A DNA stretch of 33,306 bases from DATNIB01 sp035604685 (GCA_035604685.1 DATNIB010000063.1:1-33306); one strand, 5' to 3'; positions 15,502-23,488 are shown, counted from the first letter of the stretch. The notes: generated from the letters alone by a model not told the origin. Numbers and translations are program-made.

Positions 15502-16845
15502 ATGGAAGAGCAGCCGGGGGCGGGCTCGGGCTGGACGCCCGAGATTCGGGTGTCCGAGGCCGAGCGGGACACGGCCGCGGCCGCGCTGGCCAAGTACTGC
15601 GGCGAGGGCCGCCTCACCCTGGAGGAGTTCTCCCAGCGGGTGGAGCAGGTGCTGGCGGCGCGCACCCAGTCCGACCTCGACCGCGTGATGGCGGATCTCC
15701 CCAAGGGCGACGTCGTCGAGGCTTACGCCAGCCCCATCCCGCCGTCGGGCTGGCAGGTCTCCATACTGAGCGGCTCGTCCAAGAAGGGCCGGTGGCGTCC
15801 GAAGCCGCGCATGAAGGCGCTCGCCATCATGGGCGGGATCGAACTCGACTTCCGCAACGCCGAGATCGAGGGACGCGAGGTGACGATCACCGCCTTCGCC
15901 ATCATGGGCGGGATCGACATCGTCGTCCCCGAGGGGGTCCATGTCCACCTCGGCGGGTTCAGCATCATGGGTGGGCGGGACATGAAGGTCTCCAACGCGC
16001 CGGTCCTGCCCGGGGCCCCGGTCATAAAGGTGCGGGCCTTTCCCATCATGGGTGGGATCTCGGTGCGCACGAAGCGTCCCCGGGCCAAGGTCATCGAAGA
16101 CGTCCGCCAGGCCTTCTCCCCGACCGATCTCCCCGCGTCTCTCCGCTGGGGTGGGAAGGCGGTCGACAAGGCGGTCGCCCGCACCGCCGCCGCCGGGCGC
16201 CCCCCCAACCGCCACCAGACGCTCGACGCCCGCGACGCCCTGGCGTTGGCCGGTGAGATCCTCGACCGCCTGTCGGGCCGGGCGGCCCCCGGCGGGCGCC
16301 CCCCGGGGTCGCCCAACTACCGGTCGCCCGCGGCCCCCGACGGCACCGTCACCATTCTGTTCTGCGACGTCTCGGGCTTCACCGAGATGACCGAACGGTT
16401 CGGCGACGTCGAGTCCCAGAACCTGCTGGCCACCTACTTCGGGATCGTGCGGGAGCGGTCGGCCGCGCACGGGGGCTACGAGGTGAAATGCCAGGGGGAC
16501 GAGGCGATGCTGGCCTTCGCCGGGGCCGGACAGGCGGTGCGCTGCGCCATCGACATCCAGCGGGCCCTCGGCGCCTACAACGCCACCCGGCCCGACGCGG
16601 CGATCCGGGCGCACCTCGGGCTGCACACGGGCGAGGCCATCCAGGACGGGGGGGACTTCCTCGGGCGCACGGTCATCCTGGCCAGCCGCATCACCGACGA
16701 GGCGCAGGCCGAGGAGATCCTGGTCTCCTCGCTCCTGCACGAGCTCACCGCCAACTCCCAGGACCTGGTCTTCGGAGCGCCCCGCACCGCCACCCTCCAA
16801 GGGGTGAGCGATTCCCAGCAGCTCTATCCGGTGCTCTGGGACTGA
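15502..16845 (+). CDS. DUF1707 / LiaF-type IMGG repeats / class III nucleotide cyclase fusion
   Basis: 447 residues in three parts. Residues 14-66 form a DUF1707 domain (IRVSEAERDTAAAAL, GRLTLEEFSQRV). Residues 104-190 hold four IMGG motifs at 109, 134, 155 and 182, each inside a short beta unit, like the C-terminal domain of LiaF-type cell-envelope stress proteins. Residues 280-447 are a class III adenylate/guanylate cyclase domain: metal-binding D289 in LFCDVSGFTEMTERFGD, K329 and D333 in EVKCQGDEAML, and R396 in VILASRI as transition-state arginine. The Asn four residues before that Arg in typical enzymes is Ile392 here, so activity is uncertain. No transmembrane segment or signal peptide is seen, so it should be cytoplasmic. 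Likely role, inferred: the front senses envelope state and controls cyclic nucleotide output. Start ATG 15502; weak ribosome site. Confidence 0.85.
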   Translation: MEEQPGAGSGWTPEIRVSEAERDTAAAALAKYCGEGRLTLEEFSQRVEQVLAARTQSDLDRVMADLPKGDVVEAYASPIPPSGWQVSILSGSSKKGRWRPKPRMKALAIMGGIELDFRNAEIEGREVTITAFAIMGGIDIVVPEGVHVHLGGFSIMGGRDMKVSNAPVLPGAPVIKVRAFPIMGGISVRTKRPRAKVIEDVRQAFSPTDLPASLRWGGKAVDKAVARTAAAGRPPNRHQTLDARDALALAGEILDRLSGRAAPGGRPPGSPNYRSPAAPDGTVTILFCDVSGFTEMTERFGDVESQNLLATYFGIVRERSAAHGGYEVKCQGDEAMLAFAGAGQAVRCAIDIQRALGAYNATRPDAAIRAHLGLHTGEAIQDGGDFLGRTVILASRITDEAQAEEILVSSLLHELTANSQDLVFGAPRTATLQGVSDSQQLYPVLWD

Positions 16846-16937
16846 GCCGAGGGAGGCCGGCATCGAGCGCCGTCGAGCGGCCGTCGTGGTGCAGCCAGCG
16901 ATTCCATGGGCCACGCCCGTTGTGCCTGCGAGTAGCA

Positions 16938-16964
16938 TTGACCACATACGGACGCATGGGTCAA
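16938..16964. repeat. Inverted repeat TTGACC-N15-GGTCAA
   Basis: Perfect 6-bp arms, 15 bases apart, in the 234-base region between the cyclase and ferredoxin genes and about 30 bases ahead of the ferredoxin -35 box. It may be a regulator-binding site or chance; no second copy was found. Confidence 0.3.
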
Positions 16965-16994
16965 CAGGGCCCGCCGGCGCACCGCCCTGCGGTG

Positions 16995-17024
16995 TTGACA
17001 GCGTCGGGCATCCGTCGTTACCGT
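16995..17024 (+). promoter_or_regulatory. Sigma-70-type promoter of the ferredoxin gene
   Basis: Consensus -35 TTGACA (16995-17000) and -10 TACCGT (17019-17024), 18 bases apart. This is the best full promoter in the window. Transcription would start near 17031, giving a leader of about 50 bases with GGAAGG before the ATG. Confidence 0.6.
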
Positions 17025-17079
17025 CCCGCCTCGGTCGAGCGAACGCGATCGGTGACCACCAGCCACAGGAAGGCCACGC

Positions 17080-17316
17080 ATGAAGGTCTGGATCGACCAG
17101 GATCTGTGCACCGGCGACGGTCTCTGCGAGGAGATCGCTCCGGCGGTGTTCACCCTGCTCGACGACGGCCTCGCCTACGTGAAGGAAGCCGACGCCGTCA
17201 AGAACGAGCCCGGTGGCTCGGCCGGCATGGCGCTCGTGCCCGAGGAACTCGAAGACGCGGTGGTCGAGGCGGCCGAGGAGTGCCCGGGCGAGTGCATCTT
17301 CATCGAGAAGGACTGA
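17080..17316 (+). CDS. Small single-cluster ferredoxin
   Basis: 78 residues, an electron carrier of the short actinobacterial type that often serves cytochrome P450s and other oxygenases. Cysteines are C10, C16, C68 and C72. C10-TGDGL-C16 lacks the middle Cys of a standard C-x2-C-x2-C, having Asp13 at that place, and C68 is followed by Pro, so a [3Fe-4S] cluster held by C10, C16 and C68 is most likely; C72 is an extra cysteine that a [4Fe-4S] form might use. The rest is acidic, as expected for docking to reductases. ATG start with AGGAAGG at good spacing. No P450 or reductase gene lies nearby. The stop is one base from the stop of the convergent trmI. Confidence 0.88.
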   Translation: MKVWIDQDLCTGDGLCEEIAPAVFTLLDDGLAYVKEADAVKNEPGGSAGMALVPEELEDAVVEAAEECPGECIFIEKD

Positions 17317-17317
17317 T

Positions 17318-18118
17318 TCACTCCTCCCCCGTCGGCTGATCGACCAGCCGGCGCGCGGTGGTCAAGAACCCCGTGTGCGCCACCATGCGATGGTCCGGCC
17401 GGACCGAGCGCGCCTCTATGTGCCAGGTGCGGCGCAGGATCTCCACCGTCTCGGCCAGCGCGAATGGTCCGTGGGTCAACGTCTCGCGGAGCTGCGCCGT
17501 CTGGTTGATCGTCGGCAGGTAGCAGAGCAGGATCCCGCCGGGCCGGAGCGCCCGGGCGGCGTGCGGCAGGACCAGCCAGGGCTCGGGGAGATCGAGGAGC
17601 ACCCGGTCGACCTCGCGTTCGTCGATGCCCAAGGTGGCGTCGCGGATCTCGATCCGGTACTCGGGGGCCTCGCCCAGCGCCGCGCGCACGTTGGCCATGG
17701 CGCCATCGGCGAAGTCCTGGCGCAGGTCGTAGCCGACGACCGAGGCCCCGGCGCGCAGCACCGCCATGGAGAGGGCGCCCGAACCCACGCCCGCCTCGAA
17801 GACCCGCTGGCCCGGGCCGATGTCGGCCGCCAGCAAGATGGCCCCCAGGTCCTTCGGGTAGATCACCTGCGCGCCGCGGGGCATCTTCAGCACCAGGTCC
17901 GAGAGGGTCGGACGCAGCAGGAGGAAGCTGCGCCCGGTCGAGCCGGTCACCGAGGCACCCTCGGTCTGCCCGATGACGTCGTCGTGCTGGACGATGCCGG
18001 CATGGGTGTGGAAGGCGCGACCCGGCTGCAGGGTCAGCAGATAGCGGCGGTCCTTGGCATCGATGAGAAGGACGCGCTCGCCGGGCGCCAGGACCCCCCG
18101 CCCGCCGGGCGCGTCCAC
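17318..18118 (-). CDS. trmI: tRNA (adenine-58-N1)-methyltransferase TrmI
   Basis: 266 residues. Methylates N1 of A58 in the T-loop of tRNA using S-adenosylmethionine; works as a tetramer. The N-terminal beta domain (about 1-65) precedes the Rossmann fold with SAM motif I VFEAGVGSGALS (106-117), acidic D131 after VVGY, and the catalytic box LLDLPEPW (174-181). The C-terminal VRPDHRMVAHTGFLTTARR (239-257) is the conserved family ending. In mycobacteria trmI also lies close to arc and dop, so the linkage is conserved. GTG start at 18118, 4 bases after the stop of a small membrane protein, which points to one transcript. Confidence 0.93.
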   Translation of the reverse strand: MDAPGGRGVLAPGERVLLIDAKDRRYLLTLQPGRAFHTHAGIVQHDDVIGQTEGASVTGSTGRSFLLLRPTLSDLVLKMPRGAQVIYPKDLGAILLAADIGPGQRVFEAGVGSGALSMAVLRAGASVVGYDLRQDFADGAMANVRAALGEAPEYRIEIRDATLGIDEREVDRVLLDLPEPWLVLPHAARALRPGGILLCYLPTINQTAQLRETLTHGPFALAETVEILRRTWHIEARSVRPDHRMVAHTGFLTTARRLVDQPTGEE

Positions 18119-18122
18119 GTCG

Positions 18123-18365
18123 CTAGGAGGCTGGCTGATCTGCTGGTTGCGCCCGATCGCGCAGTGTCACCACGTAGGAGTCCCCCGGCCGGAGGCGCCG
18201 ACTGGAGATCACCGGTTCGCTCTTCGCGCGCAGGTTGCGCAGCAGGAGGCCGGCTCCGGCCACCACGATCCAGGCCCAGTACTCACCGGAGAGCGCGCGA
18301 CGCCCGGCGGATCGGAACAGGCGCCGGGCGCCCGCGGTCACCAGGCGGCGCAGGAGGGCTTCCAC
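18123..18365 (-). CDS. Small basic protein with one hydrophobic segment
   Basis: 80 residues of unknown function. A very basic N-terminus (about 1-24) precedes GEYWAWIVVAGAGLLLRNL (27-45), which may be a short membrane segment, then a polar part with PGDSYVVTLRD. The Arg-rich front suggests an N-in, membrane-attached protein. GTG at 18365 is chosen since it starts 7 bases after the upstream stop; a longer frame overlaps that gene and its extra residues are Ser/Arg-rich shadow sequence. It is placed between another small membrane protein and trmI, close enough for one operon. Confidence 0.6.
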   Translation of the reverse strand: MEALLRRLVTAGARRLFRSAGRRALSGEYWAWIVVAGAGLLLRNLRAKSEPVISSRRLRPGDSYVVTLRDRAQPADQPAS

Positions 18366-18372
18366 GAGACGC

Positions 18373-18591
18373 CTAGAGCTGCCGAATCTCGAGCACGGCC
18401 GAGCGCTTGCGCCCGCCGCGCCGCCCGAAGAGGTACACGACCGCCAGGACGCCGAGCGCGACCGCACCGGCGATGAAAAGCGCCTGGGGCGCGGCGGCGC
18501 GGGCCGTCTGCTCGCCCTCCCCCATCACCTTGGAGAACGCGGCTTGCAGGTCGTCGCGGGTGATGCGCCGCCCGTTCGTCTCGACTGTCAT
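18373..18591 (-). CDS. Small single-pass membrane protein
   Basis: 72 residues, not recognised. Polar N-terminus with TRDDLQAAFSKVMGEGE, a transmembrane helix at about 37-55 (ALFIAGAVALGVLAVVYLF), then a basic GRRGGRKRS stretch that should face the cytoplasm. ATG at 18591 has AAGGAG 6 bases ahead, a strong site. It follows the holin-X-like gene by 22 bases and precedes another small membrane protein; the three may work together at the membrane, which is inference from position. Confidence 0.75.
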   Translation of the reverse strand: MTVETNGRRITRDDLQAAFSKVMGEGEQTARAAAPQALFIAGAVALGVLAVVYLFGRRGGRKRSAVLEIRQL

Positions 18592-18613
18592 GACTACTCC
18601 TTCTCTCGGCCGC

Positions 18614-19027
18614 TCAGTCGCCGGCCTCGGCCTTGGGAGCCGGTCGCCGTCTCGCCGCCGGTCCGTGCACGATCCGCCAGGCGGCCAGCGCCATCACGCA
18701 GGCCGCTAGCGCGGCGACGATGACGTAGGGCAGCCAGGACAGGTTGCCATGGAAGGCCCCCGTCTCGGTCTCCAAGACGCGGAGCGCGGCCAAGAGGAGA
18801 AGCGAGGTCCCGAAGGCCAGGGCGAGGGCCCCGAGCACCCCGAAGAGCAGCGAGCGGACGAGGCCCTGCAGGGGCGCCAGCGCCTCCTGCTTCACGTACT
18901 TGACGACCAACTGGACGGCCTCGGAGCCCGAGGCGCCCCCGCCGCCCGACGCGTCCTTGTCCCCTTGGCCCAAGAGTCGCACAGTGAACGCGGGTCCTTT
19001 CCGGACTTGTGAGAACGACCAGGTCAT
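18614..19027 (-). CDS. Holin-X-like (phage holin family) membrane protein
   Basis: 137 residues from ATG 19027. An N-terminal polar part with GGGGASG precedes a KYVKQEALAPLQGLVRS helix and two transmembrane helices (about 60-82 and 98-120), then a basic tail. This layout matches actinobacterial housekeeping proteins labelled as phage holin family or holin-X; they are not known lysis proteins and here there are no phage genes. The ATG has GGGGAGG directly against it, which is too close. A GTG at 18982 with GGAAAGGA about 14 bases upstream would give a 122-residue protein and is a fair alternative start. Confidence 0.7.
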   Translation of the reverse strand: MTWSFSQVRKGPAFTVRLLGQGDKDASGGGGASGSEAVQLVVKYVKQEALAPLQGLVRSLLFGVLGALALAFGTSLLLLAALRVLETETGAFHGNLSWLPYVIVAALAACVMALAAWRIVHGPAARRRPAPKAEAGD

Positions 19028-19060
19028 CCTCCCCTTTGGAGGAGCCCGCTGGCAAGCATC

Positions 19061-19465
19061 TCAGCTGCGGTCGGTGAAGAGGTAGGTGGAGCTGGCCCGG
19101 GCGATGAGCGCCCCGTCGCTCCCGGTCACCGACGCCTCGACGAAGGCCACCCGCCCGCCCCCCGAGACGACCGCCGCGTCGCAGGTCAGGTCGGCCCCCT
19201 GGGCGACCGGGGCGAGGAAGCTCACCTTCAGCTCGGCGTTGGCGATCCTGACCTTGCGCCCGGTGACGAAGGTGACCGCGGCCGCGCCCATGGCGGTGTC
19301 GATGAACGCGCACAGCATGCCGCCCTGCATGGTGCCGGCCGGGTTGGCGAACCGCTCGTCTGCCGTCATCTTCCAGCGCGTCGTACCCGGGGTGGACTTG
19401 TCGGTGCAGACGGCGCCCAGCAACAGATCGCTGTTGGGGGGCACCTGGATGGCGCGCGGCGGCAT
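19061..19465 (-). CDS. PaaI-type hotdog-fold thioesterase
   Basis: 134 residues, single hotdog domain; such proteins hydrolyse acyl-CoA or aryl-CoA thioesters in the cytoplasm. The family's central motif, usually H-G-G followed by a helix with a conserved acidic residue, is seen as NPAGTMQGGMLCAFIDTAMG (about 41-60): the usual His is Gln, while D56 of the helix is kept. The late strand VEASVTGSDGALIARASSTYLF is typical. With Gln in place of His the enzyme may be slower or specialised. ATG at 19465 lies 6 bases after a -10-like TAACGT (19472-19477) with no ribosome-binding site, so a leaderless transcript is likely. Confidence 0.85.
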   Translation of the reverse strand: MPPRAIQVPPNSDLLLGAVCTDKSTPGTTRWKMTADERFANPAGTMQGGMLCAFIDTAMGAAAVTFVTGRKVRIANAELKVSFLAPVAQGADLTCDAAVVSGGGRVAFVEASVTGSDGALIARASSTYLFTDRS

Positions 19466-19561
19466 GGGGCGACGTTATCCCGCGACCCCACCCGGGTCGC
19501 GGGCCCGTGATGGCGCCGCGCGCCCGGGCATTGACGAGGCCCGCGAACGCGCCCCGCGCGC

Positions 19562-20161
19562 TCATCCCGGGGCGAGCGCGTGGCGGGCCTCGAGCGCCGC
19601 ATAGAAGACGAGCACGTAGGCCGCGGCCGGATCGGCCCACCACCAGCCGAGGGCGGTGTTGAGGGACAGCCCGACCAGGACCGCCGCGGCCAGCACTGCA
19701 TCGATGGCGGTCACCCGGCCCTCGGCCCGCAGCACGGGGTTTCCGAGCGCCGTACCGGTCCTGGCCTTGCCGGCCGCGAGCAGGCACATCACGGCGGCGG
19801 TGAGCGCGGTCCAGACGATGCCCACCGGGCTGTGGCGCGCGTGGTGGGCGAGGACGAGGAGGACGGTGCTCTGCACGGCCAGATAGGCGGCGAGCAGCAC
19901 GAAAGCCGCGCCGATGAGCCGCAGGGCCCACCGTCGCCGCTCCGGCGCGAGGCGGCCCAGCTCCCAGAGCACGACGATCGACGCCCCGATCTCGATGAGG
20001 CTGTCCACCCCGAACCCCGCGAGGGCGACCGAGCGCGCCTGGACCGCCGCCACGGCGAGGACGGCGACGCCGACGACGTTCCAGGCCAGCGTCGCCGCTT
20101 CGAGCCGCCTGCCGCGGCTGAGCAGCCGCGGCTCGAGACCCGATTCGCGATCGACGGTCAT
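19562..20161 (-). CDS. CDF-like cation transporter transmembrane protein
   Basis: 199 residues with about six hydrophobic segments. The motif GFGVDSLIEIGASIVVLWEL (about residues 48-67) resembles the transmembrane-2 region of cation diffusion facilitators, and ALGNPVLRAEGRVTAIDAVL resembles the transmembrane-5 metal region, where the His/Asp metal-binding residues are partly altered (E and D). The cytoplasmic C-terminal metal domain of full-length CDF proteins is missing, so this is a short form; metal transport is probable but not proven. ATG at 20161 is taken instead of an upstream start whose extra 26 residues are not protein-like. It diverges from the transketolase operon across 101 bases. 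Confidence 0.7.
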   Translation of the reverse strand: MTVDRESGLEPRLLSRGRRLEAATLAWNVVGVAVLAVAAVQARSVALAGFGVDSLIEIGASIVVLWELGRLAPERRRWALRLIGAAFVLLAAYLAVQSTVLLVLAHHARHSPVGIVWTALTAAVMCLLAAGKARTGTALGNPVLRAEGRVTAIDAVLAAAVLVGLSLNTALGWWWADPAAAYVLVFYAALEARHALAPG

Positions 20162-20262
20162 GGAGCCAGTGTCCCAGAGGGGTCCCGGCACCGGCCGCGA
20201 CGGACGCCGGCAATGACCGACGGGCCAGGTCCGTCGCATTCATGTCGCGAGGCGGAGTGGGT

Positions 20263-22272
20263 ATGGTGAGCTGCATGCCCGGGTCGCCCGCCACCGACGA
20301 GGCCGCGCTCGAGCAGCTGGGCATCAACGTCATCCGCGGCCTCGCCATGGACGCCCCCCAGGCGGCGAACTCCGGGCACTCGGGGACGGCGATGGCGCTC
20401 GCCCCGCTGGCGCACGTGCTGTGGACGCGGATCCTCCGTCACGACCCGACCGACCCCGAGTGGCCGGACCGTGACCGCTTCGTGCTGTCCAACGGGCACG
20501 CCTCGATCCTCTTGTACTCGATGCTCTATCTCACCGGGTACGACCTCACGCTGGAGGACCTGAAGGCCTTCCGGCAGTGGGGCAGCCGGACGCCCGGGCA
20601 CCCCGAGCGGCGGCACACGGCCGGCGTCGAGGTGACCACCGGGCCGCTCGGCCAGGGGGTGGCCAACGGCGTGGGCCTCGGGATCGCCGAGCGCGTGCTC
20701 CGGTCGCGCTTCGGTCCGGAGCTCTGCGACCACCACACGTTCGTGTTCTGCGGCGACGGCTGCCTGGAGGAGGGGATCTCGCACGAGGCCGCGTCGCTGG
20801 CCGGCCATCTCGGCCTCGGCCGGCTGATCTACGTCTATGACGACAACCACATCACGATCGACGGGCCGACCGAGCTCGCCTACAACGACATCGTCCCGGA
20901 GCGTTTCCGCGCGTACGGCTGGCACGTCGACGCGATTGGCGAGGTCGCGAATGACCTCGGCGCCCTCGAGGGGGCGCTGCGGGGTGCCATGGCCGTAGAG
21001 GACAGGCCGTCGCTCATCGTGCTGCGCAGCCACATCGGGTGGCCGTCGCCGCACCGGACCGATACCAAGGAGGCCCACGGCGAGGTCTTCGGAGACGAGG
21101 AGATCGCGGCCACCAAGGCCATCATGGGGTTGCCGCCGAACGAGACGTTCTACGTCCCCGACGAGGTGGTCGACTACTACCGCCGCGGCATCCCGCGCGG
21201 GCAGGCGATGCGCGCCGAGTGGGAGGCCCGGTTCGCCGCGTCGGGCGCCGACCGGGCCGCCTGGGACGCGAGCCAGGCCGGTCGGGGCCTGCCCGGCTGG
21301 GAGGCGAAGCTGCCGACCTTCGAGGCCGGCGAGGCAGTGGCGACGCGCAAGGCGGTCAACGCGTGTCTCACCGCCACCGCCGAGCTGATCCCCGGGATCG
21401 TGGCCGGCAGCGCCGACCTGACCGGCAACACCGGCATGGCGTTGGCCGACGGCGTGCGGCAGTCCCCCCAAGACCCCGACGGCCGCCAGCTCTACTTCGG
21501 GATCCGCGAGCATGCCATGGGCGGGGTCATGACCGGCCTGGCGCTGCACGGCGGGATCCTGCCGGTCGGCGGCACCTTCTTCACCTTCAGCGACTACATG
21601 CGCGGTGCGGTGCGGCTGGCGGCCCTCTCGCAGGCCCACGTCATCTACTCGTGGACCCACGACTCGGTCGGGCTGGGCGAGGACGGCCCCACCCACCAGC
21701 CGATCGAGCACCTGGCCTCGTTACGCGCCATGCCGGGGCTCTCGGTCGTGCGCCCGGCCGACGCCAACGAGTGCGCCCAGGCCTGGCGCCTGGCGGTGGA
21801 CGGCGACGGGCCCGTCGCCCTGATCCTCACGCGCCAGTCGGTGCCGGTGCTGGCCGAGACCGCGTCGTTGGCGGCGACGGGCGTCGCCCGCGGGGGGTAC
21901 GTGCTCCGGCGTGAGGAGGGCGGGGTGGCCGACGTCGTGCTGATCGGGACCGGCAGCGAGGTGCAGGTGTGCCTCGGTGCGGCCGACCAACTGGCGTCGG
22001 CGGGGATCCGGGCGCGCGTCGTCTCGCTCCCCTGCTGGGAGTGGTTCGCGGCCCAGGACGACTCGTACCGCCAAGCGGTGCTCCCGGCCGGCGTGGCGAC
22101 GCTGGCGGTCGAGGCGGGTGCCTCGTTCGGGTGGGAGCGCTACGCGGACGAGAGCGTGTCGATCGACACCTTCGGCGCGTCCGCCCCCGGACCGGTGGCC
22201 CTGGCCCGCTTCGGCTTCACCGCCGAGAACGTCGCCGAACGCGCCCGCGACCTCGTCCGCGCCAAGGCGTGA
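20263..22272 (+). CDS. tkt: Transketolase
   Basis: 669 residues from ATG 20263. Thiamine-diphosphate enzyme moving two-carbon units between sugar phosphates in the pentose phosphate pathway. Visible: NSGHSGTAMALAPLAHVLW near the N-terminus (His for substrate; usual sequence is GHPG), SNGHAS, GPLGQGVANGVG, the ThDP-binding box GDGCLEEGISHEAASLAGHLGLG, with DNHITIDG, and in the second domain GIREHAMGG with the catalytic Glu and HDSVGLGEDGPTHQPIEHL. Length fits the family. Start chosen for GGAG at 20254-20257, 5 bases ahead; ATG 20242 (longer) and ATG 20275 (7 bases after TATGGT, possibly leaderless) are alternatives. First gene of the carbohydrate operon. Confidence 0.95.
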   Translation: MVSCMPGSPATDEAALEQLGINVIRGLAMDAPQAANSGHSGTAMALAPLAHVLWTRILRHDPTDPEWPDRDRFVLSNGHASILLYSMLYLTGYDLTLEDLKAFRQWGSRTPGHPERRHTAGVEVTTGPLGQGVANGVGLGIAERVLRSRFGPELCDHHTFVFCGDGCLEEGISHEAASLAGHLGLGRLIYVYDDNHITIDGPTELAYNDIVPERFRAYGWHVDAIGEVANDLGALEGALRGAMAVEDRPSLIVLRSHIGWPSPHRTDTKEAHGEVFGDEEIAATKAIMGLPPNETFYVPDEVVDYYRRGIPRGQAMRAEWEARFAASGADRAAWDASQAGRGLPGWEAKLPTFEAGEAVATRKAVNACLTATAELIPGIVAGSADLTGNTGMALADGVRQSPQDPDGRQLYFGIREHAMGGVMTGLALHGGILPVGGTFFTFSDYMRGAVRLAALSQAHVIYSWTHDSVGLGEDGPTHQPIEHLASLRAMPGLSVVRPADANECAQAWRLAVDGDGPVALILTRQSVPVLAETASLAATGVARGGYVLRREEGGVADVVLIGTGSEVQVCLGAADQLASAGIRARVVSLPCWEWFAAQDDSYRQAVLPAGVATLAVEAGASFGWERYADESVSIDTFGASAPGPVALARFGFTAENVAERARDLVRAKA

Positions 22273-22357
22273 CGGATCCGGTGGCGAAGGCGTCCGCCGC
22301 TCGGCGCAGGCCGCGCCTCGCCCGGTCGGTCGCGTCCCCGAGGACAAGGAGCAGCGA

Positions 22358-23488
22358 ATGACCCGCCTGAATGATCTCTATGCCGTCGAGGGACAGAGCC
22401 CGTGGTTGGACAACCTGCGGCGCGACTGGATCCACGACGGGCAGCTGGCCGCGCTCGTGACCTCGGGCATCCGGGGTGTGACCTCGAACCCGACCATCTT
22501 CGCCAAGGCGATCTCGGGCCAGGACGACTACGACGACCAATTCCGCACGCTCGTCGGATCGATGACTGTGGACCAGGCCTACTGGGAGCTCGTGATCACC
22601 GACATCGTCGACGCGCTGGCCGTGCTGCGCCCCGTCCACGACGAGAGCGGCGGCACCGACGGCTTTGTGTCGCTCGAGGTCGGACCGGCCCTCGCCCATG
22701 ACACCGACGGGACGGTACGCGAGGCGCGCGCGCTCCATGACCGGATCGCCTCGCCCAACCTGTTCGTGAAGGTCCCGGCGACCCCCGAAGGGGTCTCGGC
22801 CGTCCATCTCCTGGTCGGCGAGGGCCGCTGCATCAACGTGACCCTGATCTTCGGGCTCGAGCGGTACGACGAGATCATCGAGGCCTACCTGTCCGGCCTG
22901 GAGGCGCACGTGGCCGCGGGAGCGACCGACCTCTCGCACATCGCGAGCGTGGCCTCCTTCTTCGTGAGCCGGGTCGACACCGAGATCGATCGGCGCCTCG
23001 AGGCGCTGGCCGGCGGGCCCGACGGGGACACCGAGCTGCTGGGCCTGCGCGGCCGGGCCGCGGTGGCCCAGGCCCAGCGGGCCTACACCCACTTCGAACG
23101 AGCATTCCGTGGACCCCGCTGGGACGCGCTGGCCGCCCGGGGCGCCCAGGTCCAGCGCCCGCTGTGGGCGTCCACCTCCACCAAGAACCCGGCCTACGAC
23201 GACCTCCTCTACGTCGACTCGCTCATCGGTCCGCACACGGTCAACACGATGCCCGACGGGACCATCGACGCCTTCTTGGACCACGGCCGGGTGGCGCGCA
23301 CCGTCGACCGGGACGAGGAGGCCGCCGCCGCCACGCTGCAGCGACTGGCCGAGGTGGGCATCGACCTGGCCGATGTCTCGGCGACGCTCGAGGACGAGGG
23401 CGTCCACACCTTCACCAAGTCCTTCGACGAGCTGATCCAGTCGCTCACCGACAAGGCGGCGACCTTCGAGAAGGGCCCCGGCCGATGA
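22358..23488 (+). CDS. tal: Transaldolase
   Basis: 376 residues, the long type usual in actinobacteria. Transfers a dihydroxyacetone unit between sugar phosphates through a Schiff base. The catalytic lysine is K138 in NLFVKVPAT; the start of the barrel shows VTSNPTIFAKAISG (41-54), and CINVTLIFGLERYDEI and IASVASFFVSRVDTEID follow, all family landmarks, as is PLWASTSTKNPAYDDLLYV. ATG 22358 is preceded by AAGGAG with 6 bases spacing; a much longer open frame to the left belongs to the shadow of tkt. It lies 85 bases after tkt and 10 bases before the isomerase gene. Confidence 0.95.
   Translation: MTRLNDLYAVEGQSPWLDNLRRDWIHDGQLAALVTSGIRGVTSNPTIFAKAISGQDDYDDQFRTLVGSMTVDQAYWELVITDIVDALAVLRPVHDESGGTDGFVSLEVGPALAHDTDGTVREARALHDRIASPNLFVKVPATPEGVSAVHLLVGEGRCINVTLIFGLERYDEIIEAYLSGLEAHVAAGATDLSHIASVASFFVSRVDTEIDRRLEALAGGPDGDTELLGLRGRAAVAQAQRAYTHFERAFRGPRWDALAARGAQVQRPLWASTSTKNPAYDDLLYVDSLIGPHTVNTMPDGTIDAFLDHGRVARTVDRDEEAAAATLQRLAEVGIDLADVSATLEDEGVHTFTKSFDELIQSLTDKAATFEKGPGR

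Noticed and set aside
18614..19027. Holin-like protein as a sign of a prophage
   Set aside because: No endolysin, integrase or structural phage genes nearby; proteins of this type are common housekeeping membrane proteins in actinobacteria.
20158..21711. Long minus-strand open frame opposite transketolase
   Set aside because: No recognisable protein content; a by-product of high GC codon use.
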